In this document: positions 9,019 to 17,778 of the stretch, piece after piece
How the letters are laid out: each line of letters starts with the position of its first letter
Numbering within the stretch: position 1 is the stretch's first letter
NCBI RefSeq assembly: GCF_000255115.2
Contig: NC_018068.1
Location: forward strand, 310,001 to 374,000
Length of the DNA: 64,000 bases
Direction: 5' to 3'
DNA from: Desulfosporosinus acidiphilus SJ4
GTDB lineage: Bacteria; Bacillota; Desulfitobacteriia; Desulfitobacteriales; Desulfitobacteriaceae
Notes under the pieces: model-generated
Seen by the model: the letters and a program-made list of their open reading frames with translations, nothing else
Database searches by the model: none
Told to the model about the DNA's origin: nothing
Program-made: the position numbers and the translations under genes

Positions 9019-9089
9019 GTGAGTTCACCCCAATAATTACTTCGGTTATATCGTACACCTTGACACCTTATAACGTCTAATTTATAATT

Positions 9090-9106
9090 TGCATAAAATC
9101 AATGCA
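9090..9106. promoter_or_regulatory. Candidate LysR operator between MFS and lysR
   Basis: TGCAT-N7-ATGCA palindrome in the divergent intergenic region, about 70 bases from the MFS start and 95 from the regulator start. A spaced palindrome with T-N11-A character is what LysR-type regulators bind. Confidence 0.5.
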
Positions 9107-9200
9107 TGTATGTAATGGAATTTAGAGCGGTCACTTCAAACACAAGAAGAAGTAATGCAAAGGCAGGAGCAGAATAAGCAGACTAGGAGAGTTAACTCAC

Positions 9201-10085
9201 ATGGAATGGACTCAATTGCAGTATTTTCAGGCGGTTGCTGAACTGCAGCATTTTACAAAAGCCTCAGAGACCTTGGCTATTTCCCAACCGGCACTAAGCC
9301 GCTCCATTGCCAGGTTGGAAGAAGAATTGGGAGTTCCTTTATTCGAGCGGCAGGGGCGTACAGTTGTCCTCAATAGTTATGGCAAGATCTTTCTCAATCG
9401 GGTGAACCGTGCCATCCAGGAAATTACGCTAGGGCAGCAGGAAATCCAGAATTTGCTAGATCCCTTCAAGGGGAGTGTTTCTTTGGGATTTATTCATTCT
9501 CAAGGATCAAATCTTGTTCCTGACTTACTGGGGACATTTCGCAAGAACTTCCCGGAGATACAATTTATGCTTTATCAAAATGTAACCCATCAAGTTTTAG
9601 ATCAATTAGAAGCAGGGGAGATTGATTTCTGCTTTTGTTCACAGCCTTTGGCTCGGGAAACTATTCATTGGATTAAGCTGTTTATCGAAGAGATTATTCT
9701 TATCGTTCCTCATGAACATCCCCTTGCCCGGCGCAGAACAGTCAAACTTGCTGACTTAGCGGAGGAGCCCTTCATTGCCTATAAAAAGGAATTATCCTTA
9801 GGCGAGATCATTGACCGGCTTTTTCAGGAAGCAGGGATTATGCCGAAGGTTACGTTTGAGGGTGAAGAAGTCGGAACCATCACGGGATTAGTAGCGGCCA
9901 AACTGGGGATAGCCCTTATTCCCAAGGTTAGAGTTCTGGAAATGAGCGGAATATCTCAAATCCATATCTCAGAGCCTAAATGTCAGCGGGTAATTGGAAT
10001 GGCCTGGATTGAGGGACGTTACCTTTCTCCGGCAGCTAAAAGGTTCAAAGAATTTGTTGCGGAGCATTTTCATTTTGAAAAGTAG
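9201..10085 (+). CDS. LysR-family transcriptional regulator
   Basis: 294 residues, the normal length. The N-terminal winged HTH is clear: 'QYFQAVAELQHFTKASETLAISQPALSRSIARLEEELGVPLFER' region, quoted here only as the pattern A-E-L-G-V-P-L-F-E-R closing the helix. The C-terminal part is the periplasmic-binding-protein-like co-inducer domain ('GSVSLGFIHSQGS', 'LGIALIPKVR'). It is similar in layout to CynR/YwbI-like regulators adjacent to YnfM-type exporters. It probably controls the divergent MFS gene and itself. Confidence 0.93.
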   Translation: MEWTQLQYFQAVAELQHFTKASETLAISQPALSRSIARLEEELGVPLFERQGRTVVLNSYGKIFLNRVNRAIQEITLGQQEIQNLLDPFKGSVSLGFIHSQGSNLVPDLLGTFRKNFPEIQFMLYQNVTHQVLDQLEAGEIDFCFCSQPLARETIHWIKLFIEEIILIVPHEHPLARRRTVKLADLAEEPFIAYKKELSLGEIIDRLFQEAGIMPKVTFEGEEVGTITGLVAAKLGIALIPKVRVLEMSGISQIHISEPKCQRVIGMAWIEGRYLSPAAKRFKEFVAEHFHFEK

Positions 10086-10206
10086 ACAAACTTTCTTAAT
10101 CTGAAATTTGAGATCCCTGAGATCAGGGACAAAGGATAGGGAAAAATTTACATATTCCTTCTCCGGGTGTATATAGCATGATATAATGGACTGGGAGGTG
10201 ACGTCT

Positions 10207-10629
10207 ATGCGAAAAGTGCCTGCGGAACTTCAATCCTGGGAGAGATTTTTCCGAACCCGAACTGAAATTGCAGCTGTTTATTTGTTCGGATCTTTTGGGA
10301 CTGAATTTGAACAACCCCAGAGCGATATAGATTTGGGAGTTGTCTTTACTCATCCGGTAACTCTTTCTGAAGAACTAGAGCTTGATGGAGCCATAAGCCT
10401 TTCTGTTGGTCATGATCGCATTGATTTGGTAAATTTGAACCGTGCACCAATCGCTCTGCAGTTTCGTGCTCTTCAAGAGGGAGTACTTGTCTACGAAGGA
10501 GACTACGTAAAACACAGTGATTTTATTGAATATGTTTTAAAGACTTATCCGGACTATGCAGTTAAATATGCTATATTCGCCCGAGATTATGGGTTGTCTC
10601 TTAAGGAGGAATATAGTCATGGTGGATAA
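10207..10629 (+). CDS. mntA: MntA-type minimal nucleotidyltransferase antitoxin
   Basis: 140 residues. Carries the MNT signature GSxG-x(n)-DxD: 'LFGSFGTEFEQPQSDIDLGV'. In HepT-MntA modules this enzyme transfers AMP units from ATP to a tyrosine of HepT and so blocks its RNase activity. I chose ATG at 10207 because GGGAGGTGA lies just upstream; the ATG at 10186 overlaps that site. It overlaps the HepT gene by 11 bases, so the two are translationally coupled with antitoxin first. Confidence 0.88.
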   Translation: MRKVPAELQSWERFFRTRTEIAAVYLFGSFGTEFEQPQSDIDLGVVFTHPVTLSEELELDGAISLSVGHDRIDLVNLNRAPIALQFRALQEGVLVYEGDYVKHSDFIEYVLKTYPDYAVKYAIFARDYGLSLKEEYSHGG

Positions 10630-11038
10630 AGATATTTTGCAGCGAAAACTTACATTTATTGATCTTAAGCTACGTAATTTAGAAACTCTGAGACTGATGG
10701 AACGCCAGGAGTTTTTAGCAAATTTTCAATTCGTTGATGCGGCCAAGTATAACCTCCAAGTTTGTATTGAGGCTTTAATAGACATTTCTAATCATGTGGT
10801 TGCCAGAGAACGTTGGGGAATTCCAGGTACATCTGTTGACGTAGTTAAGTTATTAGTAAAGCATGGGGTACTCAATAAAGATAAAGAGCTCTCTCTTGTG
10901 CAGATGGTGAAATTCCGCAATCGTATCGTTCACTTGTATCAAGAGGTTGATGATAATGAAATTTACAGGATTCTTCAAGAAAACTTAGATGATATCAGAG
11001 GGTTTATACAGGGGGTAATGGCTACCTTTATTGAATAA
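10619..11038 (+). CDS. hepT: HepT-like (HEPN, DUF86) ribonuclease toxin
   Basis: 139 residues, alpha-helical. The HEPN active-site motif RX4HXY is present as 'RNRIVHLY' near residue 100; the Arg and His are the RNase residues and the Tyr is the residue AMPylated by MntA in the characterised Shewanella pair. AAGGAGGA (10602-10609) inside the end of mntA gives the start at 10619. All catalytic parts of both proteins are intact, so the module should be active. Target RNA in this host is unknown. Confidence 0.88.
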   Translation: MVDKDILQRKLTFIDLKLRNLETLRLMERQEFLANFQFVDAAKYNLQVCIEALIDISNHVVARERWGIPGTSVDVVKLLVKHGVLNKDKELSLVQMVKFRNRIVHLYQEVDDNEIYRILQENLDDIRGFIQGVMATFIE

Positions 11039-11126
11039 ACCTCTTCTAGGATTATTGAAGTAATCGTTTTATCGGATCAAAGTACTAATTCAAGAAATAT
11101 AATTGAACTTACAACAGTACTTAAGG

Positions 11127-11176
11127 TAAATCGCCCCCCTTGGTAAGTTAGACAACTTCTCAAGGGGGGCAATTTA
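11127..11176. terminator. Long compound hairpin terminator between hepT and the methyltransferase gene
   Basis: Nested inverted repeat: GTAAAT, GCCCCCCTTG, then inner AAGTT-AGAC-AACTT, then CAAGGGGGGC, ATTTAC. It separates two convergent genes and can serve both. Confidence 0.75.
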
Positions 11177-11215
11177 CTCTTTAGCGGGTTAAAGGAAAAT
11201 CGTATTAAATATTGA

Positions 11216-12517
11216 TCATTGACCCAAAAAGGGATCGGAATCACCATTGACGATAAATGCACCATAGTGCTCTAATCGAGAAATTGAGAGCTTGGAATTT
11301 TCCGACACAACAACTCCGGCCCTGCCGGGATAATATCTTAGGAATTGTTCAATGATTTCTGGCGACTCAGCTTTAAGCACAACCGGTTTTCTAATCGTTA
11401 AGCCAAATTGACCCGCAAAATCGATAACATCAAAAAAGGTTTCTGCGATATTGCCAAAATCCAACAGTAAGTAATCAAAAGCATCGGTTCGGCACTCTCG
11501 GGCTAGGCTGGAAAAGTTCCCATCGATTAAAGAAGTCATAGCATCTTGTGACAGTCTTTTTACGGAGTGTTCCTGGTTGGGAGAAAGTACAAGATGGTTA
11601 AAGGCCGAGGCAAGAGTTGGTGTGGATTGCAAATGTATTTCTGGAATTTCAAGTCCTGTAAGCGCCTTCTTCAATTCACGAATAAATTCAGGACTGGTCC
11701 CGCAACATCCGCCAATCAACCGGACGCCGTTTTCCACGAATTCTTTAGTATAAGAACTAAATTGTTCCGGGGTTTGACGATAAATGATTTCCCCATTAAG
11801 GAGCTCAGGCATGCCGGCATTTGGTTTGACGCAAAGAGGAACGGAGGCAACGGTATACATTTTTTTGATAGGTTCGATCAAACTATCCGGACCGCCTGAA
11901 CAATTTGCCCCCACCATTGCAGCGCCAAGGGACTGACAGGCGATAGCACAAGATTCCGGAGAATTACCGAAGGTTGTCCTGCCATTAGATTCAAAGGTTG
12001 CCGAAGCAATAATCGGAAGCTTTGTCGTTTCTTTGGCAGCTAAGACAGCGGCTCTTAATTCATTTAAATCGATAAAGGTCTCAAAGTTTACAAGATCGGC
12101 ACCGGCTGCCTCGACAGCCTTTAGAGTTTCGTGAAAAACATCGTAGGCTTCTTCAAAGCTTAAATCACCGGAAGGTTCTAAAATTGTACCTGTAGGTCCC
12201 AAGGAAGCGGCAATCATGGTGTCTTCACCTGCTGCTTCACGCGCTAATTTCACACCTGCTGCCACAAGTTCGTATGTTTTGTCCCCGAGACCATGCTTGT
12301 CCAGGGTGATTTTGTTGCCGGGAAAAGTATTTGTCTGGATTATGTCTGAACCGGCTTGCCGGTATTCAACATAGAGATTTCTTACAATCTCCGGATGAGA
12401 CAAATTCCAGGCTTCGGAAGCTTCATGTCCGCTTAGACCTTTTCTTTGCAGCATAACTCCTTTAGAGCCATCATATAATAAAACGTTTTGCTGAATTGAG
12501 CTTAGAAAGTCCTTCAA
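11216..12517 (-). CDS. Homocysteine S-methyltransferase domain protein (MetH module-like) with extra C-terminal domain
   Basis: 433 residues. Residues ~1-290 are a homocysteine/betaine methyltransferase barrel: the Zn ligands are seen in 'GANCSGGPD' and 'IGGCCGTSPE', and the N-terminal 'LYDGSKGVMLQ' is typical. It moves a methyl group to homocysteine or a similar thiol, usually from a corrinoid protein or S-methyl donor. The last ~130 residues ('FDYLLLDFGNIAETFFDVID...') do not match the catalytic barrel, the cobalamin module or a complete pterin domain that I can recognise. No corrinoid protein gene is adjacent, so the donor is unknown. Confidence 0.8.
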   Translation of the reverse strand: MKDFLSSIQQNVLLYDGSKGVMLQRKGLSGHEASEAWNLSHPEIVRNLYVEYRQAGSDIIQTNTFPGNKITLDKHGLGDKTYELVAAGVKLAREAAGEDTMIAASLGPTGTILEPSGDLSFEEAYDVFHETLKAVEAAGADLVNFETFIDLNELRAAVLAAKETTKLPIIASATFESNGRTTFGNSPESCAIACQSLGAAMVGANCSGGPDSLIEPIKKMYTVASVPLCVKPNAGMPELLNGEIIYRQTPEQFSSYTKEFVENGVRLIGGCCGTSPEFIRELKKALTGLEIPEIHLQSTPTLASAFNHLVLSPNQEHSVKRLSQDAMTSLIDGNFSSLARECRTDAFDYLLLDFGNIAETFFDVIDFAGQFGLTIRKPVVLKAESPEIIEQFLRYYPGRAGVVVSENSKLSISRLEHYGAFIVNGDSDPFLGQ

Positions 12518-12625
12518 AGTTTTAAACCTCCCTTTTGGTCAAGATTATTATGCTCGGTTAATAAGCTCAATACTAAACTAAAGTTGCCTCTTTAAGCAAC
12601 TAAGAATTTAAAATTATTTATGATT

Positions 12626-12681
12626 AACTAGGCAGCCGCCTGCGCCTGAGGCTTGGTGCCAGCTAAGTTTTCTTTAGTTCA
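12626..12681 (+). repeat. Dispersed intergenic repeat, family B copy
   Basis: AACTAGGCAGCCGCCTGCGCC...AGCTAAGTTTTCTTTAGTT matches the core of the copies at 27,221-27,270 and 28,249-28,310. It lies 5' of the methyltransferase gene on its sense strand. Confidence 0.6.
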
Positions 12682-12699
12682 AGCGTTGTTGCAGTCGAA

Positions 12700-12729
12700 A
12701 CCCCCTAATACGGCAAGGTATTAGGGGGT
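12700..12729. terminator. Hairpin after the CMD-like gene
   Basis: Perfect 12-bp stem ACCCCCTAATAC/GTATTAGGGGGT with a 6-base loop. The T-run is poor, so termination strength is uncertain. Confidence 0.5.
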
Positions 12730-12772
12730 CTTAGGATGGCGGAGTGTCATTGAAGCCAAAGGATAGTGAGAT

Positions 12773-13078
12773 TTAGGAATCTTTCTTAGCAAAGGCGGCT
12801 GAGGATGTTGTCAATATAGAATTGCCAAAAGCGAAGTAGGCAATTCGCAGAGCCTCAGCAATTTCCGCATCGCTGGTACCTTGGGCCCTTAATTGATTGG
12901 CAATCGATGTCACTCCTTGACCGGCCCCGTGAGCGGCATCTAATGCGAGGGCAATCAACAGTTTAGTCTTTTGATCTAAAGCTCCCGGTGTCATGGCAGA
13001 GGCAAAAACCTTTTCGATGGCTTGAGCAAAGTCCGGATCATTGCTTTCTAAGAACTTTAAATACATAGGTAGTGACAT
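12773..13078 (-). CDS. Carboxymuconolactone decarboxylase-family protein lacking the CxxC
   Basis: 101 residues with the CMD/AhpD helical pattern 'DQKTKLLIALALDAAHGAGQGVTSIANQLRAQGTSDAEIAEALRIA' in outline (start and end given as KTKLLIALA and AEALRIAYF). Redox-active AhpD proteins have CxxCxxxH at the helix turn; here that place reads AAHGAGQG, with no cysteine in the whole protein. It is therefore unlikely to be a peroxidase reductant. Function unknown. It stands alone with a conserved start, MSLPMYLKFL. Confidence 0.75.
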   Translation of the reverse strand: MSLPMYLKFLESNDPDFAQAIEKVFASAMTPGALDQKTKLLIALALDAAHGAGQGVTSIANQLRAQGTSDAEIAEALRIAYFAFGNSILTTSSAAFAKKDS

Positions 13079-13225
13079 AGATAGGCCTCCCCGTATAATT
13101 GATTTTTTAACTAGTTTATCACAAAACTATAGGGGGTCATAATAACGATCAGACAATTTTTCTATTCCCCGAAATCAAAGAAAGAATGTTGTGAGGGAGT
13201 GGGGGTAGAGTCCATCCTTCAGCGC

Positions 13226-13323
13226 GATAGCATTTGTTATTGGCTAGGCGCCTTCGGCGAAACTGTCCACAGGAAACTTTCGTCACCGAAGCCCCGAGGT
13301 TCCGCTTTAGCTGAACGAGTTTA
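13226..13323 (+). repeat. Dispersed intergenic repeat, family A copy 1
   Basis: Begins GATAGCATTTGTTATTGGC and runs through CTTTAGCTGAACGAGTT. The first 26 bases are identical to 63,598-63,623, and the following ~70 bases stay alignable with the same spacing. It has internal inverted segments (GGCGCC, GCTTCGGTGACG/CGTCACCGAAGC type). The 3' end also matches 19,262-19,298 in reverse orientation. The rest of 13,079-13,449 contains no gene. Confidence 0.75.
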
Positions 13324-13449
13324 CTGTGTTGACATGAATTATGTATTAGCATAATTAATCGTCAATTTATTGACGGATTAGACACCGTGTACTATAATTC
13401 GCTTGGCTACCTAACGTTTGGTAGGCAATGAGTCAGGAGTGTTGCTGCA

Positions 13450-13998
13450 ATGGAAACAAAGAAAAAACTTATGGATTCCGCCTTTAAATTGTTTGCTTAT
13501 AAAGGGAACGGTTTTTCCCTTAGCGAAGTGGCAAGTGAAGTTGGAATACAAAAGGCCTCGATATATGCTCATTTTGCCAGTAAAGAAGAGCTGCTGTATG
13601 CGGTGATTGATCAAGAGATCAATCAATATTTTTTTGAAATTAATGAGCATTATAGAGATCTAAAAACTCTGTTTTCTATGACTTTGAATTATTATGACAA
13701 ATCACAAGCTAAATTGTATTTTTGGAAAAGGCTGTTACTGTTTCCGCCAAAAGCTTTTACTCAAACGTTGATCGCCAAAATACACGTTTTATCTGAGGAA
13801 CGATTCCAAATGGTCAAAGATATTATCTGTGCCTATATGAAGGAGGGGATTATTCGCAATCAAGATCCGGAAACGGTGGCTATTTCTTATATGGCCATGA
13901 TTCATGGAATCTTATCAAGCATCATTATCTATCAAGCTGAAAATGTTACGATCCATTTTGAAGACATCTGGGAAAATTTTTGGAAGGGAATTTGCTAA
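13450..13998 (+). CDS. TetR-family transcriptional regulator, likely controls the downstream Ehr operon
   Basis: 182 residues. N-terminal HTH: 'AFKLFAYKGNGFSLSEVASEVGIQKASIYAHFASKEELLYAVI' in outline (helices ending SIYAHFASKEEL). The C-terminal part is the variable ligand-binding domain. The stop codon lies only 45 bases before the first gene of the Hyf-like complex on the same strand, so it probably senses something tied to that complex's use and shares its transcript. No palindromic operator was obvious upstream. Confidence 0.9.
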   Translation: METKKKLMDSAFKLFAYKGNGFSLSEVASEVGIQKASIYAHFASKEELLYAVIDQEINQYFFEINEHYRDLKTLFSMTLNYYDKSQAKLYFWKRLLLFPPKAFTQTLIAKIHVLSEERFQMVKDIICAYMKEGIIRNQDPETVAISYMAMIHGILSSIIIYQAENVTIHFEDIWENFWKGIC

Positions 13999-14042
13999 AG
14001 TCCTAGAGGAAAATCTGCAAATTTTTGGAGGTCTAATTATTC

Positions 14043-16106
14043 ATGGAGTTATTTCTGCGTAATTTGTTAGTGACGTCCATTTCACTTTATGTCTTGGGTG
14101 CTGCTTTGGCTATCGTTAATCTCTTCAGCAAACGACAAAAAAACGGCAGTGCGGGCAATATCATCAGCATGATCATTAATGGCATCTGTATTGTTGCTTC
14201 CGGTCTTGGAGCAGCCGCATCCCTTGCTAAAATTCTATTGTTAGCGAATTCACTTAAACTTCTTAGCATACCATCTGTCATCCCGTTTATGACTCTAGAT
14301 ATGAACCTCGACAACCTGTCGGCGTTCTTTGTCTTAGCCCTATCTGTCCTGGTATTCTGTGTATCCATATATTCTATCGGCTATCTTTCACAATACAAGG
14401 GGAAAAGAAATATAGGACTATTTAATTTCTTGTATACAACGTTTATTCTCTCGATGATTTGTGTCCTGACTTCAGCCAATACAGTATTCTTCTATATATC
14501 TTGGGAAGCCATGTCTTTGCTTTCCTACTTTTTGGTGGTTTTCGAGTCAGAGAAAGAGGAAAACACAAAAGCAGGAACCCTGTACATTGTCATGACCCAC
14601 ATAGCCACAGCACTGCTCCTCATTGGGTTTATTATCATATATAGTTATACAAAGTCCTTTGCTTTAAGTGCCAACACTTTGGCTGTTCCTGGGATGGCCA
14701 AAAATATTGTGTTTGTACTCTTCTTGATCGGTTTTGGAACGAAGGCCGGTATTATACCTCTGCACATTTGGCTGCCTCACGCCCACCCTGCGGCACCCAG
14801 CAATGTTTCGGCACTAATGTCGGGCATCATGATTAAGACAGCAATTTATGGACTGGTTCGTTTTGTACTTTGTTATCTGGGCATCCAGAATACCTGGTGG
14901 GGGATTGTGATCTTAATTCTTGGCATTCTGTCTGCTGTTCTCGGCGTTGCCTATACTTCGATGGAGCATAACATTAAGCGCCTTTTGGCCTTTTGCAGTG
15001 TGGAAAATATCGGGATTATCCTGATTGGCTTAGGTGTTTCTTTTATTGCCTTTGCCCTGCATCATCAAATTGTCGGCGGGTTAGCTCTGACGGCTGCTCT
15101 TTTGCATACCTTCAACCATACGTTATTTAAAGGCGGTCTGTTTCTCGGTGCAGGAGCTATTCAATACGCAACCCATACTAAAAATATTGAAGATTTAGGC
15201 GGCCTCATTAAAACAATGCCTCTTACGGCCTTGTTTGTTCTTTGTTTTTCTCTGGCAATATCGGCCATCGTTCCTTTTAATGGTTTTGTCAGTGAATGGC
15301 TTACCTATCAGTCCCTGTTTGCCACTATTCTACCTGAACATATCGGACTGAATTTCTTAGCTGTTTTAGCTGTCGCAGCACTTGCTCTGACAGGGGCTCT
15401 AGCTGCGGCTGCCTTTGTGAAACTTTTCGGCATATCTTTTTTAGGTTCGCCCAGAACTGAGCAAGCAGCCAAAGCCCAAGATGTTCCGGCAACGATGACG
15501 ATAGGGATGGGGATACTCGCTGCCCTCTGCCTGGGCATTGGCCTTTTTCCTTTAACGATGATTAAGCTTTTGGACAAGGTCATTTTCAGTTTAGGCGGCG
15601 GTTCCATCTACGGTCAGCTGCGGGGAGGGTTTTTGCTGGCCTATTACCCCTTAACAATTTCAGTAAACAGCATATCCCCCTTTGTTTTTATCCTCGCTTT
15701 AGGTGCCATCATTCTGCTTGCACTGATCGTGATTAGAATTGTTGGCGGAAAATACAGCGAAGGTCGATATGGGACTTGGGATTGTGGTTTTGAGGCTTTG
15801 AATTCACGGATGCAATATAGTGCTACGGGCTTTTCTAAACCGATTATGATCGTCTTTAGGGCATTATTCAGACCGATTCGAAAAACTATAAGTGAAGGAG
15901 ATTCGCAGTATCATCCGGAATCGATCATGTATTCCACGACGGTTACTTCAATTTTTGAAGATTACCTTTATGAGCCTCTATATCGGGCACTTCTCAAGTT
16001 TTCCAAGAGAACAAAGTTTAGAGTTCAGACCGGCAGCATTCATAACTATCTCTTCTATATTTTTGCGCTGGTCTTGTTGTTAATGCTATATAACCGTATT
16101 GCTTAA
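14043..16106 (+). CDS. HyfB/HycC-like membrane antiporter-type subunit of an Ehr complex
   Basis: 687 residues, about 15-16 membrane helices plus a long amphipathic region at the end, related to NuoL and to Mrp antiporter subunits. Charged and polar residues of the ion channel are kept: 'YISWEAMSLLSYFLVVFESE', 'GTKAGIIPLHIWLPHAHPAAP' and 'HTFNHTLFKGGLFLGAGA'. It should form the proton or sodium translocating module. GGAGG sits 12 bases before the ATG. First structural gene of a six-gene operon whose large subunit is not a hydrogenase (see 19,429). Confidence 0.9.
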   Translation: MELFLRNLLVTSISLYVLGAALAIVNLFSKRQKNGSAGNIISMIINGICIVASGLGAAASLAKILLLANSLKLLSIPSVIPFMTLDMNLDNLSAFFVLALSVLVFCVSIYSIGYLSQYKGKRNIGLFNFLYTTFILSMICVLTSANTVFFYISWEAMSLLSYFLVVFESEKEENTKAGTLYIVMTHIATALLLIGFIIIYSYTKSFALSANTLAVPGMAKNIVFVLFLIGFGTKAGIIPLHIWLPHAHPAAPSNVSALMSGIMIKTAIYGLVRFVLCYLGIQNTWWGIVILILGILSAVLGVAYTSMEHNIKRLLAFCSVENIGIILIGLGVSFIAFALHHQIVGGLALTAALLHTFNHTLFKGGLFLGAGAIQYATHTKNIEDLGGLIKTMPLTALFVLCFSLAISAIVPFNGFVSEWLTYQSLFATILPEHIGLNFLAVLAVAALALTGALAAAAFVKLFGISFLGSPRTEQAAKAQDVPATMTIGMGILAALCLGIGLFPLTMIKLLDKVIFSLGGGSIYGQLRGGFLLAYYPLTISVNSISPFVFILALGAIILLALIVIRIVGGKYSEGRYGTWDCGFEALNSRMQYSATGFSKPIMIVFRALFRPIRKTISEGDSQYHPESIMYSTTVTSIFEDYLYEPLYRALLKFSKRTKFRVQTGSIHNYLFYIFALVLLLMLYNRIA

Positions 16107-16145
16107 GAATTACGGTTCGCCGGGAAAGAGAGGGGAGATTGCGCA

Positions 16146-17102
16146 ATGAACAGTATCGTTTACCTCTTGGTTCAATTATTGGTTATTCTACTAGCCGCGC
16201 CTTTCGTGAACGGAGTCATCAAAAAGGTTAAGGCTTTGAGCCAGAAAAGAAAAGGTGCTTCAGTTTTTCAGATGTATTTTGATTTGCACAAGCTTATTAA
16301 AAAGAAAGCTGTCGTCTCGGATGTATCTTCATGGGTTTTTAAAGTAACTCCCTATATTGTCTTTGCCACAGCTTTAGCCGCTGCTTTACTTGTTCCCGTA
16401 TCGACGAAGATTCTGCCGCCTCAAATCCCGGGTGACTTCCTTATGCTTGTTTCCATCCTGGCTCTTGGCAGATTTTTCCTGATGATTGCGGCTTTAGACA
16501 CGGCAAGTACGTTTGGCGGAATGGGGAGCAGCAGGGAGGCCCTGATTTCTTCGCTCTTTGAACCGTCTATCCTCGTTTCTATGTTTACCGTTGCCCTTAT
16601 TTCCCAATCAACATCGCTGCCTCAGATCATGGAAACAGTGCAGACCGTTGGTATCCCCTTAGCCCATCCGGTGTATATCATGGTTGGCCTGGCCTTGTTA
16701 ATTATCATCCTGGCGGAGACTTGCCGCATACCCGTTGATGATCCGGCAACCCATCTGGAATTAACCATGGTTCATGAGGCCATGATTCTGGAGTATTCCG
16801 GGAGACATTTGGCTTTGCTGGAATACGGTGCTGCGGTAAAGCAACTTGTTTTTATGACCTTGTTTGTGAACATTTTAATTCCTCAAGATCAGCTGATTGG
16901 TCTCATAGGTTTTGGCGGTCTGATCCTTTCGCTTCTTATTTATTTGCTAAAGGTCATTCTGCTGGCTTTGCTCTTGGGAATTATTGAGGTCAATACGGTA
17001 AAATTAAAGCTTTTCAGTATTCCTAATCTGGCGGCCTTATCGTTTATTCTTGCATTTTTAGGCGTTTTACAGTTTTTGATCCTGGGAGGTAAGCATGTCT
17101 AG
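16146..17102 (+). CDS. HyfC/HycD (NuoH-like) membrane subunit
   Basis: 318 residues, eight or so membrane helices. Carries the NuoH loop pattern 'ETCRIPVDDPATHLELTMVHEAMILEYSG' in outline, with the conserved Glu/Asp residues that couple electron transfer to ion pumping. It anchors the peripheral arm to the membrane arm. The next gene starts within its last codons (8-base overlap, ATG at 17,095 preceded by GGAGGTAAGC). Confidence 0.92.
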   Translation: MNSIVYLLVQLLVILLAAPFVNGVIKKVKALSQKRKGASVFQMYFDLHKLIKKKAVVSDVSSWVFKVTPYIVFATALAAALLVPVSTKILPPQIPGDFLMLVSILALGRFFLMIAALDTASTFGGMGSSREALISSLFEPSILVSMFTVALISQSTSLPQIMETVQTVGIPLAHPVYIMVGLALLIIILAETCRIPVDDPATHLELTMVHEAMILEYSGRHLALLEYGAAVKQLVFMTLFVNILIPQDQLIGLIGFGGLILSLLIYLLKVILLALLLGIIEVNTVKLKLFSIPNLAALSFILAFLGVLQFLILGGKHV

Positions 17103-17769
17103 TTTTGCAGTTAGTTCTAATCTTCTGGAAACCTTATCGGGCCTGATATTATTGTCTTCCTTTGTTCTAACGGCGAATAAAAGAATCAATTCCTATATTA
17201 AAACCTTCAGGATTCAGTCGTTCCTGATAGCACTGGCCGCCGGGATTATGGGGATCCAAAGTTTGCTGAGCGAGGGGCGTTGGGATTTTGTGGCAGTATG
17301 TTTGCTGATCTTTATCCTTAAAGTCTTATATATTCCCAACGCTTTGAGCAAAACTTACGCCAATGTCCGATACAAAGTTGAAAAAGACTTTATTTTAAAT
17401 ATTCCTATTCTAGTCTTGCTGTGCAGCGGACTTGTTGTGTTTACCTACTTCACTTTGACGGGGGTTGACGGGATAAGCCAAAATGCTCTTAACATACAGC
17501 TTGTCAACTCGGTCTCTGTGATTTGGATTGGTCTGTTGTTTATGATCAGCCGTAAAAAAGCCATCGGTCAGATCATAGGCTTTTTGGTCATTGAAAACGG
17601 TCTCTATATCACCGCTATGTTCTCAACTCAAGGCATGCCATTTATCGTTGACGTGGGGATATTTATTGACCTTCTTACGTTTGTGCTGATTATGGGTGTG
17701 ATGACGTTTCGCATCAATGAAAAGTTCGATTCCATTGATACAGATCAACTGAATAACTTGAAAGGATAA
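17095..17769 (+). CDS. HyfE-like (NuoK-related) membrane subunit
   Basis: 224 residues, about six membrane helices. The N-half is the NuoK-like part and the C-half matches HyfE: 'GFLVIENGLYITAMF' and 'DVGIFIDLLTFVLIMGVMTFRI'. The membrane glutamate in 'IENG' is the family's ion-channel residue. It overlaps the previous gene and is followed at nine bases by the next one, so they are one transcript. Confidence 0.88.
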   Translation: MSSFAVSSNLLETLSGLILLSSFVLTANKRINSYIKTFRIQSFLIALAAGIMGIQSLLSEGRWDFVAVCLLIFILKVLYIPNALSKTYANVRYKVEKDFILNIPILVLLCSGLVVFTYFTLTGVDGISQNALNIQLVNSVSVIWIGLLFMISRKKAIGQIIGFLVIENGLYITAMFSTQGMPFIVDVGIFIDLLTFVLIMGVMTFRINEKFDSIDTDQLNNLKG

Positions 17770-17778
17770 GATACGAAG

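Noticed and set aside
10123-10353. Minus-strand ORF opposite mntA
   Set aside because: Shadow of the nucleotidyltransferase gene; no ribosome site and no motif.
12518-12640. SAM or cobalamin riboswitch before the homocysteine methyltransferase gene
   Set aside because: Only a short AGTTGC/GCAACT hairpin is present; none of the conserved riboswitch core sequences was found.
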